From NCBI RefSeq assembly GCF_029893355.1, contig NZ_JARZAI010000004.1:248001-312000 (forward strand): a stretch of DNA of 64,000 nt, read 5' to 3'. The notes under the pieces are model-generated. The model was given only the letters and a program-made list of their open reading frames with translations, ran no database searches and was not told the origin of the DNA. The position numbers were made by a program, and so were the translations under genes. Source of the stretch: Kitasatospora sp. MAA4 (GTDB lineage: Bacteria > Actinomycetota > Actinomycetes > Streptomycetales > Streptomycetaceae). Positions 1-8,620 of the stretch are shown in pieces; within the stretch, counting starts at the first letter, position 1; every line of letters starts with the position of its first letter.

Positions 1-436
1 CGCGGGCGAGCGCGACGCGTTGCTGCTGGCCGCCGGAGAGCTGGTGGGGGTGGCGCTCGCCGAGGCCGGGCAGGCCGATCAGGTCGAGGAGTTCGGCCAC
101 CCGGTCGCGCCGCTGCGCGCGGGGCAGGCCGAAGCCGATGTTGGCCGCGACGCTCAGGTGCGGGAAGAGCGCGCCGTCCTGCGGGACGTAGCCGATCCGG
201 CGCCGTTCGGCGGGCAGCCGGCGCCGGCCGTCGTCGAGCACGGTCCCGCCGAGCGCGACCTCGCCGCGCTGGGCCGGGTGGAAGCCGGCGATGACCCGCA
301 GCAGGGTGCTCTTGCCGCAGCCCGAGGGGCCCAGCACGCAGGCGAGCGCGCCGTCGGGGACGGCGAGGTCGACGCCGTCGAGGATCGGCGTGCGGCCGTG
401 GGCGGCGTACAGGTCGGTGATCGCGAGGCCGGTCAT
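1..436 (-). CDS. Iron(III) ABC transporter ATPase, 3' part cut by window edge
   Basis: ATP-hydrolysing subunit that would power the permease and binding protein encoded just upstream on the same strand. Translating from the ATG at 436 gives about 145 residues with a Walker A loop GPSGCGKST near residue 38, a Q-loop [12 protein letters not shown], and the ABC signature [13 protein letters not shown] just before the window ends. The Walker B, D-loop and H-loop lie outside. The ATG overlaps the permease stop codon (ATGA at 433-436), so the two are translationally coupled. Gene order binding protein-permease-ATPase matches FbpABC/AfuABC ferric uptake systems. The substrate is inferred from the binding protein, not from this subunit. 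Confidence 0.9.
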   Translation of the reverse strand, partial: MTGLAITDLYAAHGRTPILDGVDLAVPDGALACVLGPSGCGKSTLLRVIAGFHPAQRGEVALGGTVLDDGRRRLPAERRRIGYVPQDGALFPHLSVAANIGFGLPRAQRRDRVAELLDLIGLPGLGERHPHQLSGGQQQRVALAR

Positions 437-2013
437 CGGTCAGTCTCCGGAGTGGGGGTCGGGTCGAGCGATCGGCGGGTCAGCAGGAGGACCGGGGGAA
501 CGGAGAGCAGCACCATCAGCGCCGCGTAGGGCGCGGCCGCGCCGTACGCCAGGCCGCTGGTGTAGACCCAGAACTGGGTGGCCAGGGTCTGCGTGCCGGT
601 CGGGCGCAGCAGCAGGGTGGCGGTCAGTTCGGTGCTGGCGGTGAGCGTCACCATCGCGGCCCCGGCGCCCAGTCCGGGCAGCACCAGCGGAAGGGTGACC
701 CGGGCCAGGACGGCGAGCGGCCGGGTGCCGAGCGAGCGGGCGGCCTCCTCGACCCCCGGCGGCACCTGGGCCAGCGCGGCCCGGACGGCCGTCAGGGCCA
801 GCGGGAAGAAGAGGATCACGTAGCCGGTGACCAGCATCGGGGGCTGCTGGTAGAGCGGCTGGGCGTAGCGGATGGCGAAGAAGACCACCGCGAGTGCGAC
901 GGCGATGCCGGGCAGCGCGCGGGTGAGGTAGGCGGCGCGTTCGGCGGCCCGGGCCAACCGCGAGTCGCGCCGCCAGGCGTACAGCGCGACCGGCACGGCG
1001 GCGAGCGTGGAGACCAGCGCCGCGCTCGCGGCGTAGCCCAGGGTGGTCAGCGCCGAGCCGAGCACGGAGGCCGACGGCAGCGTGGTCGAACTGCCCTTCA
1101 GCAGCCAGTAGGCCAGCGCGTAGACGGGGACACCGAGCGAGACGGCCACGACCGCGGCCAGGGCCAGTGCGGCGGGCAGCTTCCAGCGGCCCAGCTGCGC
1201 CCGCGTCGCGCGGTGTCCCACGCCCGTACGGACGACCCGGCCGCGGCGCCCCGCCCGGGCGTCCAGGCCGACCAGCAGCAGGGCGAGCACGACCAGCACC
1301 AGGGTGAGCAGGGAGGCCGAGGCCGCGTCGAAGCCGAGCTTGTACTCGGTGAAGATGGCGGTGGCGAAGGTGGTGTAGCGCAGCATCGCGAACGCGCCGT
1401 ACTCGCCGAGCAGGTAGAGCGAGACGAGCAGCGCGCCGCCGGCCAGCGCGGGCCGGGTCAGCGGCAGGGTGACCCGCCACAGCGTGGCCCACGGGCCGTG
1501 GCCCAGACTGCGGGCGACCTCCTCGGCGCCGGTGTCGCTGCGGCGCAGGGTGGCCGCCACGGGGAGCAGCACGAGCGGGTAGAGCGAGCAGGTCATCACC
1601 AGCACCGCGCCCCAGTAGCCGTGCACCGAGGGGTAGAGCGAGACCCAGGAGTAGCCGCGGACGAACTCGGGGACGGCCAGCGGCAGGGCGAGCAGCACGG
1701 TCCAGCTGCGGCGGCCCGGCAGGTCGGTGCGCTCCAGCAGGTAGGCGGCGGTGAAGCCGATCACGGCGGTGGCCAGCGTCACGGCGGCCGCCAGCGTGAC
1801 GGTGTTCCAGATCAGGGTGGCGATCACCGGCCTGCCGAGCAGCCGGCTCGCCTGGTCCCAGCCGGCCTGCAGCGCCTGCATCACGACGAAGACCAGCGGC
1901 GAGGCCACCAGCGCGACGACGGCGAAGGCCAGCAGCGGAAGCGGGGAGAGCAGGGCGCCGGCCCGCCACCGCGGCAGCGATGACGGGCGGTCGGCTTTGA
2001 GCAGGGAGGTCAC
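433..2013 (-). CDS. Iron(III) ABC transporter permease (FbpB-like, two-unit)
   Basis: Inner-membrane permease of 526 residues, the length expected of FbpB proteins that carry two fused binding-protein-dependent transport domains. Hydrophobic segments occur throughout (about 12 helices). Two EAA-type loops are visible: EEVARSLGHGPWATLWRV in the first half and EEAARSLGTRPLAVLARV in the second, where the ATPase docks. It overlaps the lipoprotein gene by four bases upstream (ATGA at 2010-2013) and the ATPase gene by four bases downstream, so the three form one tight operon. Transport of ferric iron is inferred from the partner lipoprotein and the iron box in front of the operon. Confidence 0.93.
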   Translation of the reverse strand: MTSLLKADRPSSLPRWRAGALLSPLPLLAFAVVALVASPLVFVVMQALQAGWDQASRLLGRPVIATLIWNTVTLAAAVTLATAVIGFTAAYLLERTDLPGRRSWTVLLALPLAVPEFVRGYSWVSLYPSVHGYWGAVLVMTCSLYPLVLLPVAATLRRSDTGAEEVARSLGHGPWATLWRVTLPLTRPALAGGALLVSLYLLGEYGAFAMLRYTTFATAIFTEYKLGFDAASASLLTLVLVVLALLLVGLDARAGRRGRVVRTGVGHRATRAQLGRWKLPAALALAAVVAVSLGVPVYALAYWLLKGSSTTLPSASVLGSALTTLGYAASAALVSTLAAVPVALYAWRRDSRLARAAERAAYLTRALPGIAVALAVVFFAIRYAQPLYQQPPMLVTGYVILFFPLALTAVRAALAQVPPGVEEAARSLGTRPLAVLARVTLPLVLPGLGAGAAMVTLTASTELTATLLLRPTGTQTLATQFWVYTSGLAYGAAAPYAALMVLLSVPPVLLLTRRSLDPTPTPETDR

Positions 2014-3059
2014 TGGAGGAGGCCGGTGTCCTGGAGGAGCTGCAGGGCGTCCTTGCCGTCACCGAGGTCGGCGACCGGCGCGAGGGTGCCCACCGAGTCG
2101 AGCGGCGCGAGTTCGGCCTTGCCGGGCACGCCCGCCAGCAGCGGGTACTCGTAGCTCTGCGAGCTGGCGATCAGCTGCTGGGCGTCCTTGCCGTCGAGGT
2201 AGGCCAGGAACGCCTGGGCGGCGGCCTGGTGCTTGCTGGTGCGCAGGATGCCGGCGCCGGAGACGTCGACGAGCGCACCCGGGTCGCCCTTGGCGAAGTA
2301 GTGCAGCTTGCTGTGGGTGCCGGCGGCGGTCTTCTCGTCGCGCAGCCGGTACCAGTAGTAGTGGTCCACCACGCCGCCCTGCACCTCGCCGCTGTTGACG
2401 GCGGCGCTCAGGTCCTCGTTGCTGTCGTAGACCTTGGCGTTGGCCTTCAGGCCCTGCAACCACTTCTTCGCGGCGTCGACCCCGTCGGTCTTGATCATGC
2501 GGGTGACGATCGGAGAGAAGTCGGTCTCGCTCGGGGCTATGCCGAGCCGGCCCTTCCACTGCGGCGAAGCCAGGTCGCGCACCGAGGCGGGCGGGGAGCT
2601 GTCGGCCGGCGTCCCGGTGGCGGCCACGAACGCGGCGGTGCGGGCGGAGACGCCGAGCCAGTCACCCTTGGGCGAACTGTCGTCCGCGGGGACGGACTTG
2701 AGGGTCTCCGGTGCAACCGGCGCGAGCAGGTTCTTCTCCTCCAGGACGGTCAGCGCCGGCGGGTTCTCGGCGTAGAACACGTCGGCCGGGGAGGCCGGAC
2801 CCTCCTGGAGGATCTGGTTGGCCAGTTCGGCCTCGTCGCCCGAGCGCAGCTGGACCTTGATGCCGGTCCTCTTCTCGAAGTCGGCGGTCAGCGCCTTGAC
2901 CGTCTGCTCGTGCTGCCCGCTGTAGACGGTGATGGTCTGACCGGCCGTCGACGTGCCGTCGGCGCCGGTGCTCGCGGTCGAGCTGCCGCAGCCCGACAGT
3001 GCGAGAAGTGAGACGGCCACGGCCGACAGGGCGAGGGCAGACTGCACGGGTCTGGGCAC
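2010..3059 (-). CDS. Iron(III)-binding lipoprotein of ABC transporter (FbpA-like)
   Basis: Extracytoplasmic solute-binding protein, 349 residues, starting at a GTG with AGGA about 8 bases upstream. A lipoprotein signal peptide ends in LLALSGCGSS, so Cys25 is the predicted lipidated residue. The mature part has the FbpA/transferrin-like layout: VYSGQHEQTVKALTADFE at the start and DHYYWYRLRDE at about residue 237, whose adjacent tyrosines match the pair that coordinates ferric iron in FbpA. It is the first gene of the operon and sits about 40 bases downstream of a candidate iron box, so expression should rise when iron is scarce. Ferric uptake by a free-iron or simple chelate route is the likely role. 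A xenosiderophore substrate cannot be excluded. Confidence 0.93.
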   Translation of the reverse strand: MPRPVQSALALSAVAVSLLALSGCGSSTASTGADGTSTAGQTITVYSGQHEQTVKALTADFEKRTGIKVQLRSGDEAELANQILQEGPASPADVFYAENPPALTVLEEKNLLAPVAPETLKSVPADDSSPKGDWLGVSARTAAFVAATGTPADSSPPASVRDLASPQWKGRLGIAPSETDFSPIVTRMIKTDGVDAAKKWLQGLKANAKVYDSNEDLSAAVNSGEVQGGVVDHYYWYRLRDEKTAAGTHSKLHYFAKGDPGALVDVSGAGILRTSKHQAAAQAFLAYLDGKDAQQLIASSQSYEYPLLAGVPGKAELAPLDSVGTLAPVADLGDGKDALQLLQDTGLLQ

Positions 3060-3095
3060 GGTGGGGTCCTAAGCGTCAGGGCTGGGGAGCGGCTA

Positions 3096-3114
3096 TTAGC
3101 TTAGCCATACCTTA
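3096..3114. promoter_or_regulatory. Candidate DmdR/IdeR iron box
   Basis: The sequence TTAGCTTAGCCATACCTTA is a near-palindrome matching most positions of the 19-bp DmdR/IdeR consensus TTAGGTTAGGCTAACCTAA. It lies 37-55 bases ahead of the ferric-uptake lipoprotein start on the minus strand, where an iron-dependent repressor would block the promoter. It is also upstream of the small plus-strand gene at 3213, so control of that gene is possible but less likely. Confidence 0.75.
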
Positions 3115-3212
3115 GTAGGAGGTCGAGCCCCGGGTCTACAAGGACGTAGACGACCGTTTCGCTGACCGGTTGTCAGTGCTGATTGTCAGTGCGGACTCGT
3201 ACCGTTCCTCAG

Positions 3213-3533
3213 GTGTCCACCACTCCCGTTCTCGCGCTCGCGCTCCCCGACGACCTGATCGCGCTCCAGCGCGCCGTGCTCACCGCCGACCGCGCGCTGG
3301 GCGACTACGCACTCGCCGTACGGGACCGCCGACAGGCCGCGTTCCCGCACCCCGAGCAGGCCGTCGAGCGCTGCACCTGGGCGGCGGGCGAGCAGGCCGA
3401 GTTCGACCGCCGCTGGGAGGCGTACGTCCGGGCGGCCGAGGCCGTGCGCGAGCACCCGGTGCTGGTCCGGGCCCGGATCCTGCGGGTCGAGCCCTCGGTG
3501 CTGCGCGCCCTGCGCGAGGCGGGCGCGCGCTAG
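3213..3533 (+). CDS. Conserved-looking small hypothetical protein
   Basis: Small soluble protein of about 106 residues, rich in Ala, Arg and Glu, predicted mostly helical ([19 protein letters not shown], then a Trp-containing middle, then [11 protein letters not shown]). No known domain is recognised. The start is uncertain: a GTG at 3213 gives a protein beginning [14 protein letters not shown], while TTG 3183 or GTG 3189 would add up to ten residues, and none has a clear ribosome site. Its stop codon and that of the convergent PPOX gene share the palindrome CTAG at 3530-3533. GC-biased third positions support it as a real gene. Function unknown. Confidence 0.65.
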   Translation: MSTTPVLALALPDDLIALQRAVLTADRALGDYALAVRDRRQAAFPHPEQAVERCTWAAGEQAEFDRRWEAYVRAAEAVREHPVLVRARILRVEPSVLRALREAGAR

Positions 3534-3952
3534 TTCGTCGGGCGGACGGCGCGGCCCAGGGCGCGGGTCACGGTGATCTCGATCACCACGCGCTCGGGGT
3601 TCGGGCGCGGGGTGCGGTAGCGCACGGCGTACCTGGCCTCGGCGTCGGCGACCTGGTCCGCGGCGCGCCGAACGACGGCGACGCCCTCCAGCGTCGACCA
3701 GCGGCCGCCGTCCACCTGGCAGAGCGCCACCACCGCGCCGGCCTCCCCCGCCGCCTCGACGTTGCGGGCCTTGCGGCTGCCGGCCGAGGTGATCACCCGG
3801 GCGATGCCGGTCGCCGGGTCGTAGGTGGCACCGACCGGGACGACGTGCGGCGTGCCGTCGGGGCGCAGCGTGGTGAGGGTGCAGAGATGGCGCTCGGTCC
3901 AGAAGGCGAGCGTGGGTTCGTCCAGGACGGGCGCGGCGGTGGTGGCGGTCAT
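3530..3952 (-). CDS. PPOX-class F420/flavin-dependent oxidoreductase
   Basis: Protein of 140 residues with the split beta-barrel of the pyridoxamine-5'-phosphate oxidase-like family. The start reads [20 protein letters not shown], then [16 protein letters not shown] and [11 protein letters not shown], the order typical of short actinobacterial F420-dependent PPOX proteins (the Rv1155/Rv2061-like group). It probably acts in the cytoplasm as a dimer binding F420 or FMN; the cofactor is not decided by the sequence. The ATG at 3952 overlaps the stop of the MFS gene upstream (ATGA), so it is the last gene of the ArsR-MFS-PPOX operon. It could modify or protect against whatever the pump exports. 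Confidence 0.88.
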   Translation of the reverse strand: MTATTAAPVLDEPTLAFWTERHLCTLTTLRPDGTPHVVPVGATYDPATGIARVITSAGSRKARNVEAAGEAGAVVALCQVDGGRWSTLEGVAVVRRAADQVADAEARYAVRYRTPRPNPERVVIEITVTRALGRAVRPTN

Positions 3953-5268
3953 CCGGCCAGCGTACGGGCCGCTGCCGGCGGCACGGGCTCCGGGACGTCG
4001 TCCGCTGACAGCGGTACGGGCGCCGGGACGTCGTCCGCTGCCCGGCCCATCATGCGCCACTCCGGCCGCAGTCCGGTCAGGTTGGTGATGACGAAGTAGC
4101 ACGCCCCGCCCGCCAGCAGCACCGGCACCAGCCCGAACGACGCCACCGCCAGCCCCGCGAGCAGGCCGCCGACGGGGATTCCGGCCCAGGCCAGCGCGTC
4201 GCCCAGCGCCCCGACCCGGCCGAGCAGCCGGCGCGGTATGCGCTCGTAGACGACCGCCCCGATGATCGGGTTGAGGAATCCGCCGCCGAAGCCGCTGGCG
4301 AGGAAGACCGCGAGCACCGCCCAGAGCGGCGCGTGCAGCGCCAGCGCCAGGAACCGCGGCGCGCCGGCCAGTAGGAAGCCGACGAAGAACACCGGGCGCC
4401 GGCGCAGCCGGTGGGCCACCGCCGCCGCTATCAGGCTCCCGCAGACCGCCGAGATCCCGCCCACGCTGCCCAACAGCCCGATCAGCGCCGGGCCGTGGCC
4501 GTGACTGCGCACCCAGAACGGCAGCAGCACCGAACTGAACGCCGCGTCCAGCAGGTTGGTGGCGCCGACCATCACCGTGATTGCCAGCAGCAGCGGTTCA
4601 CCGCGCAGGAAGCCGAACCCCTCGCCAAAGCTGCGCCAGTAGCCCTGCCCGGGCGCTCCGTCCGTCTCCGGCGCTGCCGCTCGTCCCATGCCGCGCGGCA
4701 GCGCCACCGCGATGATCACCGAACCCAGCGCGAACGACACCGCGTTGACGACCAGTCCGGCCATCGGGCCGGTCAGCGCCACCAGCGATCCGCCGGCCAG
4801 CGGACCGACCGTCGAGGCAAGCCGCTCGGTCACCCCGGCCAGTCCGGTGGCCCGCTCCAGCGGCACACCGCTGCGCTCGGCCGCCTCCGGAACCATCACG
4901 TGCTTGGCCAGGTCGCCTGGCCCGCGCACCGCGCCCACCACCGCCACCAGGACCAGCAGCGACCAGAACGCGAGCAGGTGCATGGCGTACAGCAGCGGCA
5001 CCAGACCGGCGGCGACAGCGCTGACCGAGTCCGTGGCCCAGGAGATCACCCGCGGCCCGATGCGGTCGACGAGCGGTCCGGTGAACGCCTTGACCACCAC
5101 ATAGGGGGCCATCTCGCAGAAGGCCACCACCCCGGTCTGGGTGGCGCTCCCGGTGGTGACCAGGACGAACCAGGGCAGCGCGACGGCCGACACCCTGGTC
5201 CCGGTCAGCGACACCGCCTCGGCCGCGAGAACGCCGACCAGCGGCCGCCTGCCGAGCGCCCCGCTCAC
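3949..5268 (-). CDS. MFS efflux transporter
   Basis: Major facilitator superfamily exporter of 439 residues with about 12 membrane helices. The N-terminal half carries [13 protein letters not shown], a motif-A-like loop between helices 2 and 3, and the equivalent loop in the second half is [11 protein letters not shown]. The chosen GTG at 5268 overlaps the stop of the ArsR gene (GTGA at 5265-5268); the longer reading upstream runs into that gene's frame and is rejected. Placement after an ArsR-type regulator suggests a substrate-induced drug or metabolite pump. The substrate cannot be told from sequence. Confidence 0.9.
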   Translation of the reverse strand: MSGALGRRPLVGVLAAEAVSLTGTRVSAVALPWFVLVTTGSATQTGVVAFCEMAPYVVVKAFTGPLVDRIGPRVISWATDSVSAVAAGLVPLLYAMHLLAFWSLLVLVAVVGAVRGPGDLAKHVMVPEAAERSGVPLERATGLAGVTERLASTVGPLAGGSLVALTGPMAGLVVNAVSFALGSVIIAVALPRGMGRAAAPETDGAPGQGYWRSFGEGFGFLRGEPLLLAITVMVGATNLLDAAFSSVLLPFWVRSHGHGPALIGLLGSVGGISAVCGSLIAAAVAHRLRRRPVFFVGFLLAGAPRFLALALHAPLWAVLAVFLASGFGGGFLNPIIGAVVYERIPRRLLGRVGALGDALAWAGIPVGGLLAGLAVASFGLVPVLLAGGACYFVITNLTGLRPEWRMMGRAADDVPAPVPLSADDVPEPVPPAAARTLAG

Positions 5269-5915
5269 TGCTCGGTCTCCGGCTGTTCCGTCTGCGGCTC
5301 GGGCAGCAGGTGGGCGATCAGCGAGACCCGCTCGGCGCCGGCCGGCGCCTGGGCCGCCCCCTCGGCGCTGTCCCGGCGGTAGCGGGAGACCAGCGCATGC
5401 AGCTCCTCCCCCAGACTGCGGGCCTCCTGCGGCGTCAGCAGCAGCGACCAGTCGGTGATGTCGAGAACCTCCTGCCACGGACGCGGCATGGTCTGGAACT
5501 CACCGAGCGCCCGCTGCGTGCGCATGGTGTAGACGGCGGTCACCGACTGCATATAGGCCAGCGCCGCCTCCGGCTCCCGCTCGACCAGGTCGATGTCGTC
5601 GAGCGAGGTGATCTCGTGCACCGCCCGCCACCACCGCTCCCGCGCGTTCCCGCGCTCGGTGTCCTCCGCCACGAACCCGGCCGCACCGAGCTGGCGCAGG
5701 TGGTAGCTGGTCGCCCCGGAGGTCAGCCCCATCCGCTCGGCCAGCAGCGTCGCGGTCGAAGGCCCGTGCCGCCGCAGCAGCCCGACCAGTTGGACCCGCA
5801 CGGGATGCGCCATGGCCCGCAGGCCCTTGGCGTCCAGGACGACCGCGTCGGGTTCGGAGGTGGTGGGGTCGGTGGCGTCGGTGGCGTCGGTGGGGTCGGG
5901 ATCGGTGTCTGCCAT
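5265..5915 (-). CDS. ArsR-type winged-helix repressor of the MFS operon
   Basis: Transcription regulator of 216 residues. After an acidic, Asp/Thr-rich tail of about 25 residues comes a winged helix: LRAMAHPVRVQLVGLLRR, LLAERMGLTSGATSYHLRQL as recognition region, then GFVAEDTERGNARERWWRA as the wing. The C-terminal half is helical and may bind ligand or dimerise; this layout is common among ArsR/HTH_20 regulators beside MFS pumps in Streptomyces. There are no clustered cysteines, so a metal sensor is unlikely. The ATG at 5915 is followed upstream, in the promoter, by phased GCAAAG/CTTTGC repeats that are its probable operator, implying autoregulation of the whole operon. Confidence 0.9.
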   Translation of the reverse strand: MADTDPDPTDATDATDPTTSEPDAVVLDAKGLRAMAHPVRVQLVGLLRRHGPSTATLLAERMGLTSGATSYHLRQLGAAGFVAEDTERGNARERWWRAVHEITSLDDIDLVEREPEAALAYMQSVTAVYTMRTQRALGEFQTMPRPWQEVLDITDWSLLLTPQEARSLGEELHALVSRYRRDSAEGAAQAPAGAERVSLIAHLLPEPQTEQPETEQ

Positions 5916-5932
5916 ACCGAGAACCGTAGACC

Positions 5933-5976
5933 GCAAAGAGTTCTTTGCGAAAGACCCTTTGCAAAGAAACCTTTGC
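5933..5976. promoter_or_regulatory. Phased inverted/direct repeats, likely ArsR operator
   Basis: GCAAAGAGTTCTTTGC (5933-5948) is a 7-2-7 inverted repeat, and CTTTGCAAAG (5957-5966) is a perfect palindrome. The half-site CTTTGC recurs at 5943, 5957 and 5971, exactly 14 bases apart, with opposite-strand copies at 5933 and 5961. The array begins 18 bases upstream of the regulator start and is a strong candidate for cooperative binding of the repressor. Confidence 0.7.
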
Positions 5977-6215
5977 GGTTTCACTCCAGCGCGCGTGCAA
6001 GTTGGCGCAAGTTCGGAGAGCCCTGGGGGCCGGACAGGCGGACGGCGGCGGGCTGGTCCTCGTGTTGCGGATCCGATGCGGGGTCGCAGGATTGGTCCTG
6101 GAACTCGGGTCGGCGGCCCGTCGAGTCCCCCAGCCCCTGGGTTCCGAGGCCATCGCGACCCACCAGGCCCAGTGCGTTGGCCCAGATCTCAACGAGAGTG
6201 GAAGGGAACCACGAC

Positions 6216-7079
6216 ATGCCGGAAGCCACATCAGCGCTGCGGTACGAGACGTTGTGCATGCGCCGGTCGGGTCTGACCCGCGACCTGCCGCCCGGCACTC
6301 CGGAAGAGCTCCAGTGGGTGGTCAACACTGCGAACTTGATCTTCGGTGAGCGTGACGCCGTGCTGGTCGACACGTTCCTCACCGTCGAACAGAACCAACA
6401 GCTCGTCGACTGGGTGAAGGCACACGACCGCAACCTGGCCTACGTCTACATCACGCACGGCCATGGCGACCACGGCTTCGGCGTGAAGCAGCTCCTTGAG
6501 GCATTTCCCGGGGCCAAGGCGGTCTCGACCGCCGCAGCCGTGGCCAAGGCGAGGTTCGAGGGCACGCCGCCCTACGTCGACACCTTCTGGACCTCGCGCT
6601 TTCCGGGGCAGGTCCCGCTGCCGCAGGTCTTCCCGGAGGTCCTGGACGGCGACACGTTCACCCTCGAAGGGCACCAGCTGCGGGCGGTGGAGACCGGCTT
6701 CACCGACTGCGAGGGCAGCACCGCGCTGTGGGTGCCGGACCTGAGGCTGGTCGTGGCCGGCGATGTCGCCTACAACGGCATCCACCAGTACCTGGGCGAG
6801 ACCACCACCGCGTCGCGCGAGGAGTGGATGCGCGCCACCGACACGCTCGCCGCACTCGACCCCGCCTTCGTCGTCGCCGGCCACAAGAACCCCGACCTGC
6901 CCGACGACCCGAAGATCCTGGCCGAGACCAAGAAGTACCTGGCGGACTTCAACCGGCTCGACGCCGAGACTCAAACCGCGGCCCAACTGTACGAGGCGAT
7001 GCTCGCGCTGTACCCGAACCGAGCCAACCCGGGCTCGCTCTGGGGCGGGGCGAAGCGGGCCAAGGCGTCAGCACGGTGA
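6216..7079 (+). CDS. MBL-fold metallo-hydrolase
   Basis: Metallo-beta-lactamase-fold protein of 287 residues. The signature HGHGDHGFG at about residue 80 is the zinc-binding HxHxDH motif. A further metal ligand lies in VVAGDVAYNGIHQYLG near residue 185, and a late His in FVVAGHKNPD. The start ATG at 6216 has GAAGGGA about 9 bases upstream. Substrate is unknown: related proteins include hydrolases of lactones, thioesters and glyoxalase II-like substrates. It stands alone, transcribed away from the ArsR/MFS operon, and the shared intergenic region could let the same operator affect both. Confidence 0.88.
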   Translation: MPEATSALRYETLCMRRSGLTRDLPPGTPEELQWVVNTANLIFGERDAVLVDTFLTVEQNQQLVDWVKAHDRNLAYVYITHGHGDHGFGVKQLLEAFPGAKAVSTAAAVAKARFEGTPPYVDTFWTSRFPGQVPLPQVFPEVLDGDTFTLEGHQLRAVETGFTDCEGSTALWVPDLRLVVAGDVAYNGIHQYLGETTTASREEWMRATDTLAALDPAFVVAGHKNPDLPDDPKILAETKKYLADFNRLDAETQTAAQLYEAMLALYPNRANPGSLWGGAKRAKASAR

Positions 7080-7080
7080 C

Positions 7081-7203
7081 GTGCAGGACAGCCCCGAGGC
7101 ATCCATCGCCTTCATGAAGCATCTGCTCGGCGAATACCCCGGCCTGCGCCCGGACATCAAGCGCGTCATCGCCGAACGCGAACTGGGCGTGACCCGCATG
7201 TAG
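7081..7203 (+). pseudogene. Fragment of SnoaL/NTF2-like protein
   Basis: A 40-codon reading frame directly after the MBL gene reads SPEASIAFMKHLLGEYPGL and IKRVIAERELGVTRM, then stops. This matches the internal segment of SnoaL-like (NTF2 fold) proteins, where a phrase like IKRVIAEGDLV precedes the second half of the fold. Both the N-terminal strand-helix part and the C-terminal sheet are missing, so it cannot fold as that domain. It is best read as the remnant of a larger gene lost by deletion, at the edge of a stretch without intact genes. Confidence 0.45.
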
Positions 7204-7585
7204 TTGGGAGCATGGCCGCCTGCGACGGTTGAGTCCGCAGCTGGGCCGGCCGTCCGCTACGAGGCGACGGTACCGGTCATGGTCTCCGAGCCTTCACTCG
7301 CCACCGCACCCCGGAGCCAACCCTGTCCCGCCCCCGATGCCGGTCCGGACACGGCCGTGCCAAGGCGGGACGCCAGGGTGGCAACCGCATCCCGAAGCTC
7401 CGTCCCGCCCACGACATGGATCGTGAGCAGGCACGTGGATCCAGCGTGAACGGTAGGTGGCACCAGCACGCGATCAGATTCGAGCTACCAAGAGGCCCCT
7501 GCCGCATACGCGGTGCCCGCCGCAATCACCCGACTGAGATTCCCGTTCGATGCACACGCATCAAGATCGCAACAGCAACGGTCAC
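7204..7585. other. Stretch without a convincing gene
   Basis: No reading frame here combines good third-position GC bias with a ribosome site or recognisable motif. Base composition is more mixed than in flanking genes, and short frames overlap on both strands. It lies between the SnoaL fragment and another broken frame, consistent with decayed sequence. Confidence 0.5.
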
Positions 7586-7740
7586 TCAGCGCCAGAGATC
7601 GAGATCGGTGAGGAGGCGCTGGCGGGTCTCGCGTTGCAGGAAGACAGAGCCTCTCGTGCAGCTCGGGGTTGTCGAGGACCATCGCGCAGACCAGGAATCC
7701 CTGTTGCCGACGCGCGATCGGGCCGCCCTGATCCAGGCTG
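7586..7740 (-). pseudogene. Frameshifted gene remnant
   Basis: On the minus strand one frame reads GPIARRQQGFLVCAMVLD then NPELHERL and drifts into unlikely protein. The neighbouring frame continues plausibly with FLQRETRQRLLTDLDLWR and a stop at 7586. Joined across a single frameshift near 7655 these make one helical C-terminal segment. The family is not recognised. It lies downstream of the 7777-8148 gene on the same strand. Confidence 0.3.
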
Positions 7741-7776
7741 AGGCCGGACCAGGGCGGCCCGAGGCAGCCGGTCGTG

Positions 7777-8148
7777 CTACACGTATTCGAGCAGCCAGCT
7801 GACCGGTGAGTTGTCGTTCATGTCGCCGGCGCTCTGCTTCACCCGCCCGATGCTGACCTTCTGTGTCCCTGCCGGGAGTTGCTCGGCGAGGCGGCCGGCT
7901 GCGGCCTTGATGTCCCAGTTCTTGACGCTGGTCCAGGTCGTGCCGTTGTGGAGGGCCACCCTGAGCCGCACGTCCGCCCAGTCGGAGCCGAAGCTGAGAA
8001 AGCCGTCGCCCCAGATGGCGCTGTTGCTCTGGTTGGGAATCGGGACGGCCAAGACGATGCCGTACCTGTGGTGGATGAGGCCGCCGGCCTCGTTGATCAG
8101 GAAGCCGTGGGGGATCTCGCCAGTCTGGAAGTGGGACTGGGTGGGCAC
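7777..8148 (-). CDS. Hypothetical protein, beta-rich
   Basis: Protein of 123 residues. The start is a GTG at 8148 with a clear AAGGAG ribosome site six bases upstream, which rules out the longer frame. The sequence alternates short hydrophobic and polar stretches (GEIPHGFLINEAGG, HRYGIVLAVPIPN, WADVRLRVALHNG, TWTSVKNWDIKAAAG), suggesting a mostly beta fold. No signal peptide, membrane segment or cysteine pair is seen. I do not recognise the family. It is flanked by decayed DNA on one side and a long AT-richer gap on the other, so it may be a recently acquired single gene. Confidence 0.65.
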   Translation of the reverse strand: MPTQSHFQTGEIPHGFLINEAGGLIHHRYGIVLAVPIPNQSNSAIWGDGFLSFGSDWADVRLRVALHNGTTWTSVKNWDIKAAAGRLAEQLPAGTQKVSIGRVKQSAGDMNDNSPVSWLLEYV

Positions 8149-8524
8149 CTGTACTCCTTGTCTCTCCGGTTCCTGGCAGCACTGGGACCGTGACACCGGA
8201 CACCGGAGGGTCGGCGGTACGCCGTTGGGTCGGCGCACAGCTCAATATTCGAGCGGCATGTGCCTCAACGGAACCCTTTTCTTCCTTTCGGGCAATGATG
8301 TGGCGCATATGCATGCATAGGTTTGCACACGATTTAATGCCGCTGGACCAGTATTGATTTGACAATATGCTAATCCGACCCTCCTTGGCCGGGTTGAGAT
8401 TGAGACTCCAGGAATATGCCCAGCACCGAGGCGGCCCCGCCCGACCTGGCAGCCATGAGCCCGGCTCGTCGAGCGGACCGGAGGAGGTTCCTGCGACGTG
8501 CAGAGCGGCGCGGAAGACTGTGGG
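8149..8524. other. AT-richer intergenic region
   Basis: No supported gene. The section around 8240-8400 is markedly less GC-rich than the rest of the window, with runs such as TTTTCTTCCTTTC and GACAATATGCTAAT. It may hold the promoter of the 7777-8148 gene on the minus strand. Its base composition suggests DNA of foreign or relaxed origin. Confidence 0.5.
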
Positions 8525-8561
8525 CCCGCCAACCCGCCCGCCGGCTGGGCGGGTTGGCGGG
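8525..8561 (-). terminator. Strong hairpin terminator of the LLM gene
   Basis: A perfect 15-bp stem (CCCGCCAACCCGCCC at 8525-8539 pairing with 8547-8561) with a 7-base loop, about 60 bases beyond the stop of the LLM oxidoreductase on the minus strand. No U-tract follows, as is common in streptomycete terminators. Confidence 0.75.
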
Positions 8562-8620
8562 AGTAGGCGCCGACCGGTGGACATCGTTCGGGTGACTGAT
8601 TCGGCCTGGGCGGCGACGGA

